Assembly (NCBI RefSeq): GCF_000426625.1
Contig: NZ_KE384547.1
Coordinates: 1-64,000, forward strand
Origin: Psychrilyobacter atlanticus DSM 19335
GTDB lineage: Bacteria > Fusobacteriota > Fusobacteriia > Fusobacteriales > Fusobacteriaceae
DNA length: 64,000 nucleotides
Direction of reading: 5' to 3'
Shown: one piece after another, positions 37,258 to 46,454 of the stretch
How positions within the stretch are numbered: position 1 is the stretch's first letter
Layout: each line of letters opens with the position of its first letter
The notes under the pieces: generated by a model
The model's input: only the letters and a program-made list of their open reading frames with translations
Told to the model about the DNA's origin: nothing
Database searches by the model: none
Made by a program: the position numbers and the translations under genes

Positions 37258-37321
37258 TAAAATTTATCGATTTATAGGAAACATAATTTAAATCAATAAA
37301 ATTTAAAGTTTAATAAACTTT
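37258..37321 (+). promoter_or_regulatory. Candidate promoter and palindrome upstream of yitT-like gene
   Basis: An extended -10 (TGCTAAAAT, -10 at 37258-37263) without a good -35 lies 85 bases before the start. Nearer the gene, AAAGTTTA-A-TAAACTTT (37305-37321) is a perfect inverted repeat that could be an operator. The rest of 37057-37347 is A/T-rich with no gene seen. Confidence 0.35.
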
Positions 37322-37347
37322 ATTACATCGGGGGGAGGTAGAGTAAA

Positions 37348-38211
37348 ATGAAAAGACACTTAAAGGGGTTATTTTTTGATTATTTTGTTATTAATTTAGG
37401 ACTGATATTATCAGCCATTGGGATAGGAATTTTCTTGGTTCCTGGGAGACTAGTCAGTAGCGGAGTTCCAGGAGTTGCCACTATATTATTTTATGGGATG
37501 GGAATCCCGATTGGTCTTACCATTCTAATCTTTAATATTCCTATATTTATCTTAGGGGTTAAAGTATTCGGAAAGGAATATGGATTCAAAACTTTTTTTG
37601 GAATTGTAGGTTTAGCTTTTTATACCCAAACATTTCAAACCTTATTAAACAATACATCTGTAATTGACTATGCAAAGGGCGGAAATTTACTCTTAGCACC
37701 TATTTTTGGCGGGTTATTTTTAGGTTCAGGAATGGGTTTAATCTTTAGGTTTGGTGGAAGTATGGGAGGAGCCGATATCCTGGGACAGGTTATCAGTAAG
37801 TACTCCAGACTGCCAGTTCCCCATGCTATCTTGATGTTGGATATCCTTGTAATGGGAAGCGGTATAGTAGTTTTCGGAATAGAAAGAGGACTCTATGCTA
37901 TCCTGTCTGCATTTACATGTAATTTGATATTAAATAAGATATTTGAAGGTGTAAGTCATAGTAAGATGGTATATATTACCAGTTCTAAATATGATGAGAT
38001 TCAAGAACTTCTAGCTAATGATATCCAGACTGAGAGTACCACTATTATGACTAAGAGTCGTATCCAAGATTCTGAAAGAAAGATGATCATGGTTATCTTA
38101 AAGAATAAACAGCTTCGTGACTTACAGGTATTTATGAAAAGAATAGACCCAACAGCTTTCATTGTTATCTCAGAAGTATATGAAGTTTTCGGGGATGCAG
38201 AAGACGAATAA
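37348..38211 (+). CDS. YitT-family membrane protein (DUF161-DUF2179)
   Basis: 287 residues. Five or six membrane helices (about 12-205) contain the family marks GIGIFLVPGRLVSSGVPGVA and FRFGGSMGGADILGQ. A cytoplasmic DUF2179 domain follows (about 210-285; SKMVYITSSKYDEI and LRDLQVFMKRIDPTAFIVIS). The family's role is not settled. ATG start with GGGGGGAGG upstream. Monocistronic, with a strong terminator after it. Confidence 0.9.
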   Translation: MKRHLKGLFFDYFVINLGLILSAIGIGIFLVPGRLVSSGVPGVATILFYGMGIPIGLTILIFNIPIFILGVKVFGKEYGFKTFFGIVGLAFYTQTFQTLLNNTSVIDYAKGGNLLLAPIFGGLFLGSGMGLIFRFGGSMGGADILGQVISKYSRLPVPHAILMLDILVMGSGIVVFGIERGLYAILSAFTCNLILNKIFEGVSHSKMVYITSSKYDEIQELLANDIQTESTTIMTKSRIQDSERKMIMVILKNKQLRDLQVFMKRIDPTAFIVISEVYEVFGDAEDE

Positions 38212-38261
38212 ACGTAACGTGATGTTACACTCAATTAACCACAATTAAAAATTTTAAATAG

Positions 38262-38294
38262 AAAACCCCTCCTAAAAATTTAGGAGGGGTTTTT
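38262..38294. terminator. Bidirectional terminator between yitT-like gene and pheT
   Basis: Near-perfect 15-bp stem (aaaacccctcctaaa / tttaggaggggtttt) with minimal loop. It serves the converging genes on both strands. Confidence 0.93.
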
Positions 38295-38301
38295 GTTAAA
38301 A

Positions 38302-40683
38302 TTATTGTCTGATCTCACCTTGATACTTTTTCTTGATAAGTCCTAAGATCTTATCGATTGCTGCAGTTACTTCACTTTCTTCCAAAGTTCCTGTTGTTTT
38401 TCTAAGAACTATATTAATAGCTACTGATTTTTTATCTGCCTCTACTTTTTCACCTTCATAGATATCAAATAAGTTAACACCTTCGATGATGTTTGAAGAT
38501 TTTTTAATATCTCCTAACATATCTCCAACTAATTTATCTCTATCCATCAAGATAGCTAAGTCTCTATTTACTGCCGGATATTTTACTATCTTCTCGTATT
38601 TCACCTTAGTTTTTCCATATTTTACTATCTTAGCTAATTCTAACTCTGCTAGATATACTCTTTCTCTTGAGATAGACATAGCTTCAGCTACATCTGGGTG
38701 AACCTCTCCAAAAGTACCGATATAATCTCTTCCCACTAAGATATCTACCGCTCTACCTGGATGGTAACTTTTGTTTTCAGTTCTTCTTAACTGATATCTA
38801 GTCATTCCCATATCTTTTAGATAAGTTTCTACATATCCTTTTAAGTCATAAAAATCGTAAGCTTCAGGTTTTGCATCCCATAGACTTCTTTCCTCTCTAC
38901 CAGCTAAAGCAATTCCTACTTTTACAACTTCATCTGCTAAAGTTTCTGCTTTAGTAAATGTTCTAGATACTTCAAATATCTTCAAATCATTTATATTTCT
39001 ATTGAAATTATCTCTGATATTAGTAAGTAAACCGTACATTAAAGTAGGTCTAAGTGTTACCATATCCTCATTTATAGGATTTTTGATATCTATAGTTTCT
39101 GCTTCTACCTTTAATTTCCCTAAAATTCCTCTAGGAATAAAGCTATAGTTTATAACTTCTTGTAATCCCATGTCTCTTAAGTGTTTTTTAGAAGTATCAG
39201 TAGTTTGGAATTCCTCATCTACTACACCAGCTTTAATATTTTCCACCGGCATCTTATCTTCAATATTTTCAAAACCATACATTCTGATGATCTCTTCATA
39301 TAGATCTGCTGATCTAGTGATGTCATTTCTATATGATGGAGGAGTTACAGAGATTTTGTTTTCTCCCCTGTTTTTTATCTGCATATTTAAGCTGTTTAAT
39401 ATCTTTCCTACTGTATCTAATTCTATTTCCTTACCTACAAATTTATTTAATCTGTTGATATCTAAAGAAACTTCTCTAGAAGTATAAGGATCTGTATATA
39501 CATCTACATATTCTCCTACAACTTCACAATCAGTTAGAGACTGAATTAAAGATGATGCTCTTTCTAATACAACTAAAGTATTATCTCTATCTATCCCTCT
39601 CTCAAATCTATATGAAGAATCAGAAGATAATCCTAATGTTTTAGCTGTTTTTCTTATATTTTCAGGAGTAAAGTATGCTACTTCTAATAATATATCAGTA
39701 GTATTTTCATCTACCTCTGTATCTTTCCCACCCATGATTCCAGCTATTGCGACAGCCTTTGCCTCATCAGCAATAACTAATTCAGAGTTGTTTAATTCTC
39801 TCTCTTCACCATCTAAAGTAGTGATTTTTTCACCTTTTTCAGCTTCTCTTACAGTTATCTTTGAACCCTCTAATTTAGAGTGGTCAAAAGCGTGCATAGG
39901 CTGGTTATATTCAAACATAATATAGTTAGTTACATCCACAATATTATTGATTGGTCTAAGTCCGATAGCTTTCAATCTTCTCTTTAACCATTCTGGTGAC
40001 TCTTCTACCTTTACATTTTTTAATATTCTAGAGCTGTATCTAGTACATCTTTTATCGTCGTTGATATCCACAACAATTCCAGATGGTCCAGTTAAAGTTC
40101 TGATATCAGATGTAGGGTATTTTACCTTTCTCTCATAATAAGCTGCTACTTCTCTTGCTATACCAATATGAGATAAACAGTCAGGTCTGTTAGGTGTAAT
40201 TTCTAATTCAAAAATTATGTCATCTAACCCTAAATGTGTTCTGATGTCTTCACCGATAGGTGCATCTTCAGATAAAATTACAATTCCATCTCCATCTGTA
40301 CCCATTCCTAATTCTACTTCTGAACAAAGCATTCCACAAGATTCTACTCCTCTTACTTTAGCTTTTTTAATCTTAAAGTTTCCAGGTAAAACAGCTCCTA
40401 TTTTGGCTACTATTACCTTATCTCCTAATTTATGGTTAGGAGCTCCACAGATTATTTGTAAAGGTGTCTCTTCCCCTACATTTACCTTTAATAGTGATAA
40501 TTTATCTGCATCAGGATGTTGACCATATTCTACAACATGTCCTACCACTACGTTATCTAGATGTTGTCCTTGCTCTTCTATTGCCTCAACCTCTTGACCT
40601 ATCATAGTCAGGGCATTTTCAAGCTCTTTAACATCTTCATTTATCTCTACATATTCTTTTAACCATTCTAAAGATATTAACAT
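38302..40683 (-). CDS. pheT: Phenylalanyl-tRNA synthetase beta subunit
   Basis: Large subunit of the alpha2-beta2 enzyme, 793 residues. Domains in order: tRNA-binding EMAP-type domain (about 40-150; VVGHVVEYGQHPDADKLSLL), B3/4 editing domain, B5 domain, catalytic-like core (LYEEIIRMYGFENIED), and C-terminal anticodon-binding domain. ATG at 40683 follows GGAGG; the TTG four codons earlier overlaps the SD. Separated from pheS by a 170-base structured gap. Confidence 0.96.
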   Translation of the reverse strand: MLISLEWLKEYVEINEDVKELENALTMIGQEVEAIEEQGQHLDNVVVGHVVEYGQHPDADKLSLLKVNVGEETPLQIICGAPNHKLGDKVIVAKIGAVLPGNFKIKKAKVRGVESCGMLCSEVELGMGTDGDGIVILSEDAPIGEDIRTHLGLDDIIFELEITPNRPDCLSHIGIAREVAAYYERKVKYPTSDIRTLTGPSGIVVDINDDKRCTRYSSRILKNVKVEESPEWLKRRLKAIGLRPINNIVDVTNYIMFEYNQPMHAFDHSKLEGSKITVREAEKGEKITTLDGEERELNNSELVIADEAKAVAIAGIMGGKDTEVDENTTDILLEVAYFTPENIRKTAKTLGLSSDSSYRFERGIDRDNTLVVLERASSLIQSLTDCEVVGEYVDVYTDPYTSREVSLDINRLNKFVGKEIELDTVGKILNSLNMQIKNRGENKISVTPPSYRNDITRSADLYEEIIRMYGFENIEDKMPVENIKAGVVDEEFQTTDTSKKHLRDMGLQEVINYSFIPRGILGKLKVEAETIDIKNPINEDMVTLRPTLMYGLLTNIRDNFNRNINDLKIFEVSRTFTKAETLADEVVKVGIALAGREERSLWDAKPEAYDFYDLKGYVETYLKDMGMTRYQLRRTENKSYHPGRAVDILVGRDYIGTFGEVHPDVAEAMSISRERVYLAELELAKIVKYGKTKVKYEKIVKYPAVNRDLAILMDRDKLVGDMLGDIKKSSNIIEGVNLFDIYEGEKVEADKKSVAINIVLRKTTGTLEESEVTAAIDKILGLIKKKYQGEIRQ

Positions 40684-40853
40684 TTTTTCCTCCAAATTAT
40701 TAACTCTTCCTCCTAGGTTTCCACTTTAAAAAAGGGAAACCAAAGCTAAAATAATTAGCAATAGTTTGCTCTTTAGTAAAGAGTAAACGACAACAAGAAA
40801 AGAGTTGTGTTTTTTCTATTTTTTCTTAAACATTATAAAAAGATCAGGGTCTA
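40684..40853 (-). other. Structured gap between pheS and pheT
   Basis: Three small hairpins: ggtttcc/ggaaacc (40716-40741), ctcttta/taaagag (40769-40783) and acaac/gttgt (40790-40808). In many genomes pheS and pheT are adjacent. A regulatory or processing role is possible, but no known RNA motif was recognised. Confidence 0.4.
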
Positions 40854-41873
40854 TTAAAAGTTGAATTGCTTTAAGAATCTCATATCATTGTCATAAAATG
40901 CTCTTAAGTCATCTATACCATGTCTCAACATAGCAACTCTTTCTATTCCCATTCCAAATGCAAATCCACTTATTTCATCTGCATCATAATTTACACTTTT
41001 TAATACTTCAGGATCTACCATTCCGCAACCCATTATTTCTAACCAACCTGTATTTTTACAAAGTCTACAACCTTTTCCTTTACAGATTACACATTCTACG
41101 TCCATCTCTGCTGAAGGTTCTGTGAACGGGAAAAAATGAGGTCTAAACCTTACATTAGTTTCTCCAAATACCTTATTTACAAATTCAGTTAAGATTGCTT
41201 TTAAGTTAGCGAATGATATATTTTCTCCTACCATCAATCCTTCCATTTGGTGGAACATTGGTGTATGAGATACATCGTAGTCAGATCTATATACCTTTCC
41301 TGGACATACCATTCTAAATGGTGCCGTTTTATTTTGCATATATCTAATTTGTACAGGTGATGTATGTGTTCTTAATACTGTATTATCATCAATATAGAAA
41401 GTATCCTGTAGATCTCTCGATGGATGAGTTTCTGGTATATTTAATGCATCAAAGTTATTAAATGTAGTTTCTAATTCCGGTCCTGCTGCTACATCGAATC
41501 CCATCTCTATAAATATATTCTTTAAGAAATCCATAGTTTCTGTTATAGGGTGTAATCTTCCAGTTCCTGTTTCTCTTCCTGGTAAACTAACATCTATAGT
41601 TTCGTTATTCATTCTCTCATTTTTTTCTGCGTCCTTTAGCTCAGTCATCTTAGTTTCAATTTCATTAGTAATAAAATCCCTAACTTCGTTAGCTAATTGA
41701 CCAATAACAGGTCTTTCTTCCTTCGATAAATTTCTCATACCTTTCATGATATCTGTTAATTTACCTTTTTTCCCCAAAATCTCTACCTTTAGATCTTCTA
41801 GTTCTTTTACACTAGTTATTGAAGTTAAGCTAATAGCTACTTCATCCTTTAGAGCGTTTATTATCCCTTTCAT
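40854..41873 (-). CDS. pheS: Phenylalanyl-tRNA synthetase alpha subunit
   Basis: Catalytic subunit, 339 residues. N-terminal coiled coil (about 1-90), then class II core with motif 2 (FRMVCPGKVYRSDYDVSHTP) and motif 3 (GFAFGMGIERVAMLRHGIDD). PFTEPSAEMDVEC lies between. A zinc-like cysteine group (CVICKGKGCRLCKNTG) is present. ATG at 41873 follows AGGAGG; the frame is open to 41942 without SD. No T-box was seen upstream. Confidence 0.96.
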   Translation of the reverse strand: MKGIINALKDEVAISLTSITSVKELEDLKVEILGKKGKLTDIMKGMRNLSKEERPVIGQLANEVRDFITNEIETKMTELKDAEKNERMNNETIDVSLPGRETGTGRLHPITETMDFLKNIFIEMGFDVAAGPELETTFNNFDALNIPETHPSRDLQDTFYIDDNTVLRTHTSPVQIRYMQNKTAPFRMVCPGKVYRSDYDVSHTPMFHQMEGLMVGENISFANLKAILTEFVNKVFGETNVRFRPHFFPFTEPSAEMDVECVICKGKGCRLCKNTGWLEIMGCGMVDPEVLKSVNYDADEISGFAFGMGIERVAMLRHGIDDLRAFYDNDMRFLKQFNF

Positions 41874-41955
41874 CTTGCCTCCTAAAAACTTTCTTATATC
41901 ATTAATCTCATAGTATTTTATCAAATTTTTGATGATTATCATACTTTTTTTTAGT

Positions 41956-42411
41956 TTATAACTTTCTATGCTCTATATTGATTTCATCATTATTTATATT
42001 CAGTATCCCATAAAGCCCATCTTTCACGGCTCCAGGGTTAAATAAAATCATCTCTTCTTCCTCTAAATAAGGGACATGTGTATGACCAAAGATACATAAG
42101 TCGTTACCTCTGTCTTTTGCTTCCATCCTCAAATAATCATAACTTGTTTTAACTCCATATAGATGACCGTGGGTCAAAAATACCTTTTTTCCTGATAGTT
42201 CAAACTCTAAAGTATCTTCCGTATTATGATCCATATAATCACAGTTTCCTCTGACTATATAATATTTAGAATTTTCATATACATATGATAATTCCTCCAC
42301 ATCTTTACTGTAATCTCCAGCTGAGATAACAACATCTGGAACTTCCTTCTCCCATATTTTCATCAAATTATCCAACCTTGAATGACTATCCGATATTATC
42401 AATACTTTCAT
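41956..42411 (-). CDS. YfcE/MJ0936-family metallophosphoesterase
   Basis: 151-residue phosphodiesterase. Calcineurin-like metal motifs are complete: DSHS (8-11), GDYSKD (32-37), GNCD, HGH and GHTH. Small members of this family cleave model phosphodiesters; the natural substrate is uncertain. ATG start with GGGAG upstream. It is upstream of pheS in the same direction, 82 bases apart, and may be co-transcribed. Confidence 0.9.
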   Translation of the reverse strand: MKVLIISDSHSRLDNLMKIWEKEVPDVVISAGDYSKDVEELSYVYENSKYYIVRGNCDYMDHNTEDTLEFELSGKKVFLTHGHLYGVKTSYDYLRMEAKDRGNDLCIFGHTHVPYLEEEEMILFNPGAVKDGLYGILNINNDEINIEHRKL

Positions 42412-42464
42412 AATGACTCCCTTCTCACTCTTCCTTTTGACATCGAGGAAAGAGTCTAGATTAA

Positions 42465-42496
42465 TTTAGGAGGAGAACAACAGTTCTCCTCCTAAA
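42465..42496. other. Perfect 14-bp inverted repeat
   Basis: Arms tttaggaggagaac and gttctcctcctaaa around a 4-base loop, between two minus-strand genes. It is stable enough to terminate transcription, but on the minus strand no T-run follows directly, so the function could be mRNA protection or termination. Confidence 0.6.
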
Positions 42497-42520
42497 AACT
42501 TTTTTTATTAATATAAAATA

Positions 42521-43297
42521 TTATCCTATATAGATAGGAATATCTATATTCTCCAATAATTTTAACCCTGTATTTCCTGTCAATCTCTCCAATAGGAAGG
42601 AATGTTTAAGATCTCCCATAATTAAGATATCAAATTCTTTACTCTTTTCAGAGATTATATCTATAGGTTTCCCCTCTAATTCTAAAGTATTCAATGTTTT
42701 TCCTGCTATCTCCATATATTTTGAAAATTCATTATCAGTTTCATCATCTAAATTTACGGCGACAGAGGTAAAATTATTTAATTTATTAAACATATTTAAG
42801 AAGGTAAAGATAGATTTATTTACCCTTTCACTCTTATCGTTAGCAATCATAACTTTTTCTACCTTCAAACTATTATTTTCAGGAATCAATAGAACAGGTT
42901 TATAGTGATGTCTGAGAAGATCTTTTTGGTTAGCTGTAATAGTCTTAGATTTCTCTATCACTACTAAATCAAATCCCAACATTTTTTCTTGGACGATCTC
43001 TTGGGTAATTCCCTCTTCTATTAATAGGTGTTCCACTGGAAAATAATTTTTAAATACTTTTTTTAATTCTTCTACCTGGATGTTTTCTGATTTTTCCCAC
43101 TCCCTGATCAAGAAATTAGCTGAATTATCCACAACCAACCCCTCTACTGTAGGAGGTAATACTTCATATTTTCTTATATCTCTAATATATAGCCCGTATA
43201 CTTCTGTTCCGTACTTTTCTTTTAAATGTTGTCCTGTTTTTAGTAAATTATTTTTGTCCAGTTCATTTCCGAATAAAATCAAAATTCTATTTAACAT
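42521..43297 (-). CDS. Universal-stress-like protein, tandem domain
   Basis: 258 residues forming two UspA-like alpha/beta halves (about 1-130 and 140-258). The first has MLNRILILFGNELDKNNLLK and GFDLVVIEKS. The second has VEKVMIANDKSERVNKSIFT and EFDILIMGDLKHSFLLERLTGNTGLKLLE, which resembles the GxxGxxL-end of UspA. Nucleotide binding is not certain. ATG at 43297 follows AGGGG; the longer frame to 43333 is not needed. Confidence 0.65.
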   Translation of the reverse strand: MLNRILILFGNELDKNNLLKTGQHLKEKYGTEVYGLYIRDIRKYEVLPPTVEGLVVDNSANFLIREWEKSENIQVEELKKVFKNYFPVEHLLIEEGITQEIVQEKMLGFDLVVIEKSKTITANQKDLLRHHYKPVLLIPENNSLKVEKVMIANDKSERVNKSIFTFLNMFNKLNNFTSVAVNLDDETDNEFSKYMEIAGKTLNTLELEGKPIDIISEKSKEFDILIMGDLKHSFLLERLTGNTGLKLLENIDIPIYIG

Positions 43298-43402
43298 AAG
43301 TACCCCTCCATTTGAATAACTAATAATCAACAATTATCAATTATTTTTAATTCATTAAGTATTTACATTTTTCTACAAAACTATATATATTCCTTTTTTT
43401 TC

Positions 43403-46231
43403 TTATTTTTTTTCTTCTGTTATCTCTAAAAGTTCCTCTTCAATAAGTTCTTCTAGGTTTCTTTTTACCTTGATTGTAGAAACTACATGTTCCGTATCTT
43501 CTACTCTCATGATCTTTACACCTTGAGTTGCTCTTCCAATTAAAGATATATCCTCTACTGGAGTCCTGATTACAACTCCATTTGAAGTAATAGCCAATAA
43601 TTCCTCATCATCAGTTACAGATTTTACATCTACAACCTTTCCGTTTCTAGCACTTACTCTGATGTTGATTACACCTTTTCCACCTCTTGATTGACTGGTA
43701 TAACCGCTTATTCTTGTTCTTTTTCCATATCCATTTTCAGTTATAGTAAGGATCTTAGCATCTTCACGTTCAACTATTACTCCTGATACTACCTCATCTT
43801 CTGGACGTAGAGTGATTCCTTTTACTCCAGTTGCTGATCTTCCCATAGATCTTACATTATCTTGTGGGAACTTTATAGAGTATCCTAGTCTTGTAGCTAC
43901 AAATACCTCACTTTCTTTGGTATCTACTAATCCAACGAAGATAAGATCATCACCGTCTTTTAAGTTTATAGCACGTAAACCGGATTTATTTATGTTTTTA
44001 AACTGACTTAAGTTAGTTTTCTTCACTATACCGTTTCTAGTTAGGAAGAATACTTCATGTTCTTCAGAGAAATCTCTAACTTTGATTATAGATCTTACCT
44101 TCTCATCTTCTCCTAAATTAATCATATTTTCAATTAATTTACCTCTAGCCTGTTTAGAGAATTCTGGGATTTCATATACTTTTAAGCTGTATACTTTTCC
44201 GCTGTCTGTATAGATCATCATGGTATCCAAGTTAGAAGCAGCATACATATTTTCTACGAAGTCACCCTCTACTGTATTTTGGCTGCTTACACCTTTTCCG
44301 CCTCTTTTTTGTGCTTTATACTTATCCTGGCTTATTCTCTTTACATAACCTTTATTAGTCAGAGTTACGATTACTTTCTCATCTGAAATTAAGTCCTCTA
44401 TATTGATATCTAATCTAGATTCCTCTATTTGAGTTCTTCTTTCATCAGAATAATTTTCTTTAATCTCTTCTAATTCTTCTGTTATTATCTCATAAACTTT
44501 TCCTTCGTTATCTAAGATAAAGTTTAATTCTTTTATTATCTCTACTAGAGCTGTGTATTCATTCTCTATTTTATCTCTTTCTAATCCAGTTAATCTTTGT
44601 AATTTCATATCTAAGATCGATCTAGCTTGAGCTTCACTAAATGAATAATCAATTTTTAAAGTTTCTTTAGCCATATTGGCATCTTTTGACCCTCTAACTA
44701 TCTTGATTATCTCTCCGATATTATCTAGAGCTATTCTAAAACCTTCTAAGATATGAGATCTTTTTTCAGCTTTTTCTAATTCAAACTTAGTTCTTCTAGT
44801 TATTACATCGAATCTATGATTGATATAGTGGTCTAATATTTCTTTTAGCTTCAATACTTTTGGTACATTATCAACTAAAGCTAACATAATAATTCCAAAT
44901 GTATTTTGTAACTCAGTATATTTATATAATTTATTCAAGATTAATTCAGGTTCTTCTCCCCTTTTAGTCTCTATTACTACTCTTATACCATTTCTATCAG
45001 ATTCATCTCTAAGATCAGTTATTCCTGTAACCTTTTTTTCTTTTACAAGGTTAGCGATCTTTTCTATCATCCTAGCTTTATTTACTTGGAATGGTACTTC
45101 GTTGATTATTATCGAACTCTTTCCATTCTTATGCTCTTCAATCTTTACCTTACCTCTTACTCTTACTCTACCTCTACCAGTAGTATAAGCATCATAGATT
45201 CCTTTTTTCCCATCAATTATTCCACCAGTTGGGAAATCAGGTCCACTTATATATTCGATCAGGTCTCTAGAAGTTATTCTAGTTGCCTCTCCTAAAATCC
45301 CTGAAATAACCTCTTTTACCTCTCTAAAAGTAGTCAATGAAAGATCTTTTGGTATCTCTGTATAATCTTCAATTTCTGAAGAAGCTTCCCTAGCGTCTCT
45401 TTCTTTTTGAAGTTTAAGATTTAATGCGTCATTTTCTTCTATTGATTTATCTACAACAGCCTTTATTTTTTCAATTGTATTCAATAATCTATCTTCATCA
45501 GATACTTCAGCTTTTGAGATCATCTTTTCAATTCTTTCAAAACTAATCTCTGCATCGATCTTTTCTGTAGAGTTAGTAATTAATTCCTTTATTTTTTCAA
45601 AACCTTCTACGATCCCGTCTTTTTTACCCTTTATCTCTAGTCTATTATTTATAACAGCTAAGATTCCATCTACTAATTCTCCTAAGTTATGAGGAGGTAT
45701 ATTTGTCGCCATTCCGACTGCGATACCAGTTGCTCCATTTAATAGTAAATTAGGTAGTTTTGCAGGTAATACAATAGGTTCATCCAATGAATCATCAAAG
45801 TTTTTTCTATAATCTATAGTATTTTTGTCTAAATCTACCAATAATTCTTTGGTGATTTTAGCCATTCTTGCTTCTGTATATCTCATGGCTGCTGCCGAAT
45901 CTCCATCTATCGATCCAAAGTTTCCATGTCCATCTATTAATTCATATCTATAGTTAAAATCTTGAGCCATTCTAACCATGGTATTATAAACAGCCGAATC
46001 TCCATGTGGATGATACTTACCCAGTACTTCTCCGACGATTCTAGCCGATTTTTTATGTGGTTTATCACTAGTCATTCCTAACTCATTCATGGCAAAAAGA
46101 ATTCTTCTATGAACTGGTTTTAGTCCATCTTTTACATCTGGTAATGCTCTACTTACGATTACACTCATAGAGTAGTCCAAATACGATTCTTTCATCTCTT
46201 GTTCTATATATCTAGTTATTATATTTGACAT
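43403..46231 (-). CDS. gyrA: DNA gyrase subunit A (with internal insertion)
   Basis: Breakage-reunion subunit of gyrase. Catalytic tyrosine Y118 lies in [11 protein letters not shown]. The C-terminal GyrA box (QKRGGKG) and beta-pinwheel repeats distinguish it from ParC. At 942 residues it is about 100 longer than usual. The extra charged helical segment is about 196-320, between the [10 protein letters not shown] and [16 protein letters not shown] blocks. The quinolone pocket has S79 and N83 (E. coli S83 and D87). ATG start with GGGAGG upstream; own candidate promoter. Confidence 0.96.
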   Translation of the reverse strand: MSNIITRYIEQEMKESYLDYSMSVIVSRALPDVKDGLKPVHRRILFAMNELGMTSDKPHKKSARIVGEVLGKYHPHGDSAVYNTMVRMAQDFNYRYELIDGHGNFGSIDGDSAAAMRYTEARMAKITKELLVDLDKNTIDYRKNFDDSLDEPIVLPAKLPNLLLNGATGIAVGMATNIPPHNLGELVDGILAVINNRLEIKGKKDGIVEGFEKIKELITNSTEKIDAEISFERIEKMISKAEVSDEDRLLNTIEKIKAVVDKSIEENDALNLKLQKERDAREASSEIEDYTEIPKDLSLTTFREVKEVISGILGEATRITSRDLIEYISGPDFPTGGIIDGKKGIYDAYTTGRGRVRVRGKVKIEEHKNGKSSIIINEVPFQVNKARMIEKIANLVKEKKVTGITDLRDESDRNGIRVVIETKRGEEPELILNKLYKYTELQNTFGIIMLALVDNVPKVLKLKEILDHYINHRFDVITRRTKFELEKAEKRSHILEGFRIALDNIGEIIKIVRGSKDANMAKETLKIDYSFSEAQARSILDMKLQRLTGLERDKIENEYTALVEIIKELNFILDNEGKVYEIITEELEEIKENYSDERRTQIEESRLDINIEDLISDEKVIVTLTNKGYVKRISQDKYKAQKRGGKGVSSQNTVEGDFVENMYAASNLDTMMIYTDSGKVYSLKVYEIPEFSKQARGKLIENMINLGEDEKVRSIIKVRDFSEEHEVFFLTRNGIVKKTNLSQFKNINKSGLRAINLKDGDDLIFVGLVDTKESEVFVATRLGYSIKFPQDNVRSMGRSATGVKGITLRPEDEVVSGVIVEREDAKILTITENGYGKRTRISGYTSQSRGGKGVINIRVSARNGKVVDVKSVTDDEELLAITSNGVVIRTPVEDISLIGRATQGVKIMRVEDTEHVVSTIKVKRNLEELIEEELLEITEEKK

Positions 46232-46308
46232 CTAATCCTCCCTGAATTAATTTACCCTCACCTGTCCTCACGGACACCATCTCCCTTGACATCGTAAAAA
46301 TCATATTT

Positions 46309-46337
46309 ATTAAATATAATTTTTTTGTACTCGTCAA
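46309..46337 (-). promoter_or_regulatory. Candidate gyrA promoter
   Basis: Minus strand: TTGACG (46332-46337), 17 bases, TTTAAT (46309-46314). A small hairpin (tgtcc/ggaca, 46263-46276) lies in the leader. Confidence 0.5.
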
Positions 46338-46360
46338 TCGGGAGAAGATAGGTCATTTAT

Positions 46361-46382
46361 AAGAGATAGAATTCTACCTCTT
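46361..46382. promoter_or_regulatory. 22-base palindrome upstream of the gyrA promoter
   Basis: AAGAGATAGAATTCTACCTCTT is an inverted repeat with a single mismatched pair centred on GAATTC. It lies just upstream of the gyrA -35 and could be a regulatory site. No T-run follows, so it is not a normal terminator. Confidence 0.4.
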
Positions 46383-46454
46383 ACTATTTTATATTTTTAA
46401 GAAGCTAAACCTTCTATTTTTTTCTTATTTACTGTAATTTTTACAGCAAGCACT

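Noticed and set aside
41874-41955. T-box leader upstream of pheS
   Set aside because: The leader is too short and lacks the T-box sequence and terminator/antiterminator pair.
43403-46231. ParC (topoisomerase IV) instead of GyrA
   Set aside because: A GyrA box (QKRGGKG) is present and the gene is next to gyrB.
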